A DNA stretch of 64,000 bases from Priestia megaterium. Its GTDB lineage: Bacteria > Bacillota > Bacilli > Bacillales > Bacillaceae_H. A program made the position numbers and the translations under genes. Shown piece after piece: positions 63,032-64,000 of this stretch (the first letter of the stretch is position 1; every line of letters starts with the position of its first letter). The DNA lies in the NCBI RefSeq assembly GCF_023824195.1, contig NZ_CP085442.1, positions 248,001 through 312,000 on the forward strand, given 5' to 3'. The notes under the pieces were generated by a model. That model saw nothing but the letters and a program-made list of their open reading frames with translations, was not told the origin of the DNA and did not search any database.

Positions 63032-63451
63032 ATGAAAGCTTTATATGAAACAACAGTTGTTAACACAGGTGGAAGAACAGGAGAAGTTCACTCTTTAGAT
63101 AACATCTTTAACTTAGATGTTGCAACACCTCCAGCGCTTGGCGGAGAAGCAACAACAGCAACAAACCCAGAGCAGCTATTTGCAGCTGGATACAGTGCTT
63201 GTTTCAACAGCGCGTTAGAATTTATGCTGAAAAAACATAACGTAGAAATCAAAAGCAGTGAAGTAAAAGCTACTGTTCAGCTGCTTCCTGATAAAGCTGA
63301 TCAAGGAGTGAAAATTGGAGTAGCGCTTGAAGCTCATATCGAAGGCTTAGATTTAGAAACAGCTAAAAAATATGTAGACCTAGCTCATTCATACTGCCCG
63401 TATTCAAAAGCAATCAGCGGCAACGTAGACGTAACGGTAGAAGTAGTTTAA
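63032..63451 (+). CDS. ohrA: organic hydroperoxide resistance protein OhrA
   Basis: 139 residues, the normal Ohr length. It reduces organic and fatty acid hydroperoxides, using lipoyl-bound thiols as electron donors. The reactive Cys57 (YSACFNS) and resolving Cys122 (SYCPYSKA) are present. OhrR-type operator overlaps the promoter, which in B. subtilis distinguishes ohrA from the sigma-B-controlled ohrB. No ohrR gene is in the window. ATG after GAGGAGAG. Confidence 0.95.
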   Translation: MKALYETTVVNTGGRTGEVHSLDNIFNLDVATPPALGGEATTATNPEQLFAAGYSACFNSALEFMLKKHNVEIKSSEVKATVQLLPDKADQGVKIGVALEAHIEGLDLETAKKYVDLAHSYCPYSKAISGNVDVTVEVV

Positions 63452-63460
63452 TTGCTTTAA

Positions 63461-63504
63461 AAAGCCCTGCTAAGCATGTAAAGCTTAGCAGGGCTTTTTT
63501 ATTT
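63461..63504 (+). terminator. terminator of ohrA
   Basis: Perfect 15-bp stem AAAGCCCTGCTAAGC / GCTTAGCAGGGCTTT with a 7-nt loop and T run. Confidence 0.95.
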
Positions 63505-63514
63505 GAATTTTCTC

Positions 63515-63543
63515 TATTCATTTGTAAGCAGTACTAGTATAAT
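63515..63543 (+). promoter_or_regulatory. promoter of the cobalamin riboswitch leader
   Basis: Consensus TATAAT at 63538-63543 with a weak TATTCA (63515-63520) 17 nt upstream. It lies about 25-30 nt before the aptamer. Confidence 0.6.
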
Positions 63544-63568
63544 GAGGAGGAAAATGGAATCATTCGCA

Positions 63569-63740
63569 CAGTTTAGGTGCTCTTACATAGCGTAAGAGGT
63601 AACAGGGAATCGAGTGCAAGTCTCGAGCGGTCCAGCCACTGTAAGCAGGGAGTTTTCTATCATATCGTCACTCAAAATGGGGAAGGCGGTAGAAAATGAT
63701 GATCTCAAGCCAGGAGACCTACCTATTCTGTACACTTGAC
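63569..63740 (+). promoter_or_regulatory. cobalamin (B12) riboswitch
   Basis: Contains the ordered marks of a class I cobalamin aptamer: TTTAGGTGC, then AGAGGTAACAGGGAATC with the GTGCAAGTC stem, GGTCCAGCCACTGTAAGC, and the B12 box AAGCCAGGAGACCTACC (about 63708-63723). A separate terminator hairpin follows. Adenosylcobalamin should switch off the downstream transporter gene. Confidence 0.97.
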
Positions 63741-63812
63741 TCTTCTAGGAAAGAGGCGGTGTATCAAGGTACGCAGTGAGCAATTGCTGTTTATTTTCAT
63801 ATGCCGACACAT

Positions 63813-63844
63813 CCTCAATTTCTATAGAATTGAGGCTTTTTTAC
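63813..63844 (+). terminator. terminator controlled by the cobalamin riboswitch
   Basis: Stem CCTCAATT / AATTGAGG followed by CTTTTTTAC, 30 nt before the start codon of the transporter gene. Confidence 0.88.
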
Positions 63845-63873
63845 ATTTTATTTTAAAAAAAGGAGTGTAGGAA

Positions 63874-64000
63874 ATGGAAGGTTTATCAGTTTTTTTACTT
63901 GTCTTTTTATTAGGAATCAGGCACGGATTGGATGCAGATCACTTAGCTTTTATTGATGGCCAGACCCGATATAATTGGCGAATGGGGAGCCGTTTTGCCC
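63874..64000 (+). CDS. NiCoT-family cobalt/nickel transporter, N-terminal part
   Basis: Open reading frame of at least 42 codons cut by the window end. ATG follows AAAAAAAGGAGTGTAGG. The protein starts with a membrane segment and has RHGLDADHLAF at 16-26, the H-x4-DH signature (His17, Asp22, His23) of the NiCoT nickel/cobalt permeases, which is required for metal selection. The cobalamin riboswitch upstream argues for cobalt as substrate, for B12 synthesis. Confidence 0.88.
   Translation, partial: MEGLSVFLLVFLLGIRHGLDADHLAFIDGQTRYNWRMGSRFA

Overview
This window reads as chromosome of a low-GC, endospore-forming Bacillaceae member, closest in gene order and protein sequence to the Priestia (Bacillus) megaterium group. 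The evidence is the Bacillus-type 5S rRNA, the twelve-gene purEKBCSQLFMNHD order, the yerA/yerC/pcrB/pcrA/ligA/yerH/gatCAB/dgkB/rlmCD synteny known from Bacillus subtilis, frequent TTG/GTG starts behind strong GGAGG sites, and RNA switches of Firmicutes type. The genus assignment rests on recognition, not on a search. No prophage, insertion sequence, CRISPR array or tRNA gene was seen.

Layout. 1-1360: 3' part of a 23S rRNA gene, 5S rRNA and the rrn terminator. 1483-14840: a small NETI-motif gene, then the de novo purine operon with paired PurR boxes, a sigma-A promoter and a guanine riboswitch upstream, and a likely second promoter before purH. 14843-25548: DUF2892 protein, yerA, yerC, a T-box-controlled glycyl-tRNA synthetase gene on the opposite strand, then pcrB-pcrA-ligA-yerH. 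25603-33369: a small zincin-like protein, gatCAB, dgkB, rlmCD and a YitT-family membrane protein. 33565-39532: the least explained part, with a 912-residue TPR plus degenerate dynamin-like protein coupled to an excisionase-type DNA-binding protein, followed by a membrane-anchored BMP-family receptor coupled to an orphan sporulation-type histidine kinase. 39560-46738: map, pgl, a nitronate monooxygenase, a MerR regulator with a Bcr/CflA efflux pump, a secreted DUF2680 protein built from 141-bp repeats, and an M15 (CwlK-like) peptidase.

47215-53142: the glutamine ABC transporter operon glnQHMP, an APC amino acid permease and a DUF445 protein. 53180-59101 (minus strand): a YkoGH-like two-component system with two PepSY proteins downstream, then a second two-component system with a large extracellular sensor. 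59272-62880: divergent DUF418 protein, ABC-2 permease and ATPase, then the undecaprenyl pyrophosphate phosphatase bcrC, together suggesting a cell-envelope stress locus. 63032-64000: ohrA with an OhrR-type operator, then a cobalamin riboswitch leading into a truncated NiCoT-family cobalt/nickel transporter.

How it works together. The first third is core metabolism: PRPP to IMP, repressed by PurR and by guanine through transcription attenuation. Replication and repair (pcrA, ligA) and translation quality genes (glyS, gatCAB, rlmCD) follow. The later part is dominated by membrane, sensing and transport functions. Many genes are separated by clear stem-loop terminators, which makes transcription units easy to draw. 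Start sites were moved from the longest reading frame to the nearest start with a good ribosome binding site in about twenty genes, as stated in the entries.
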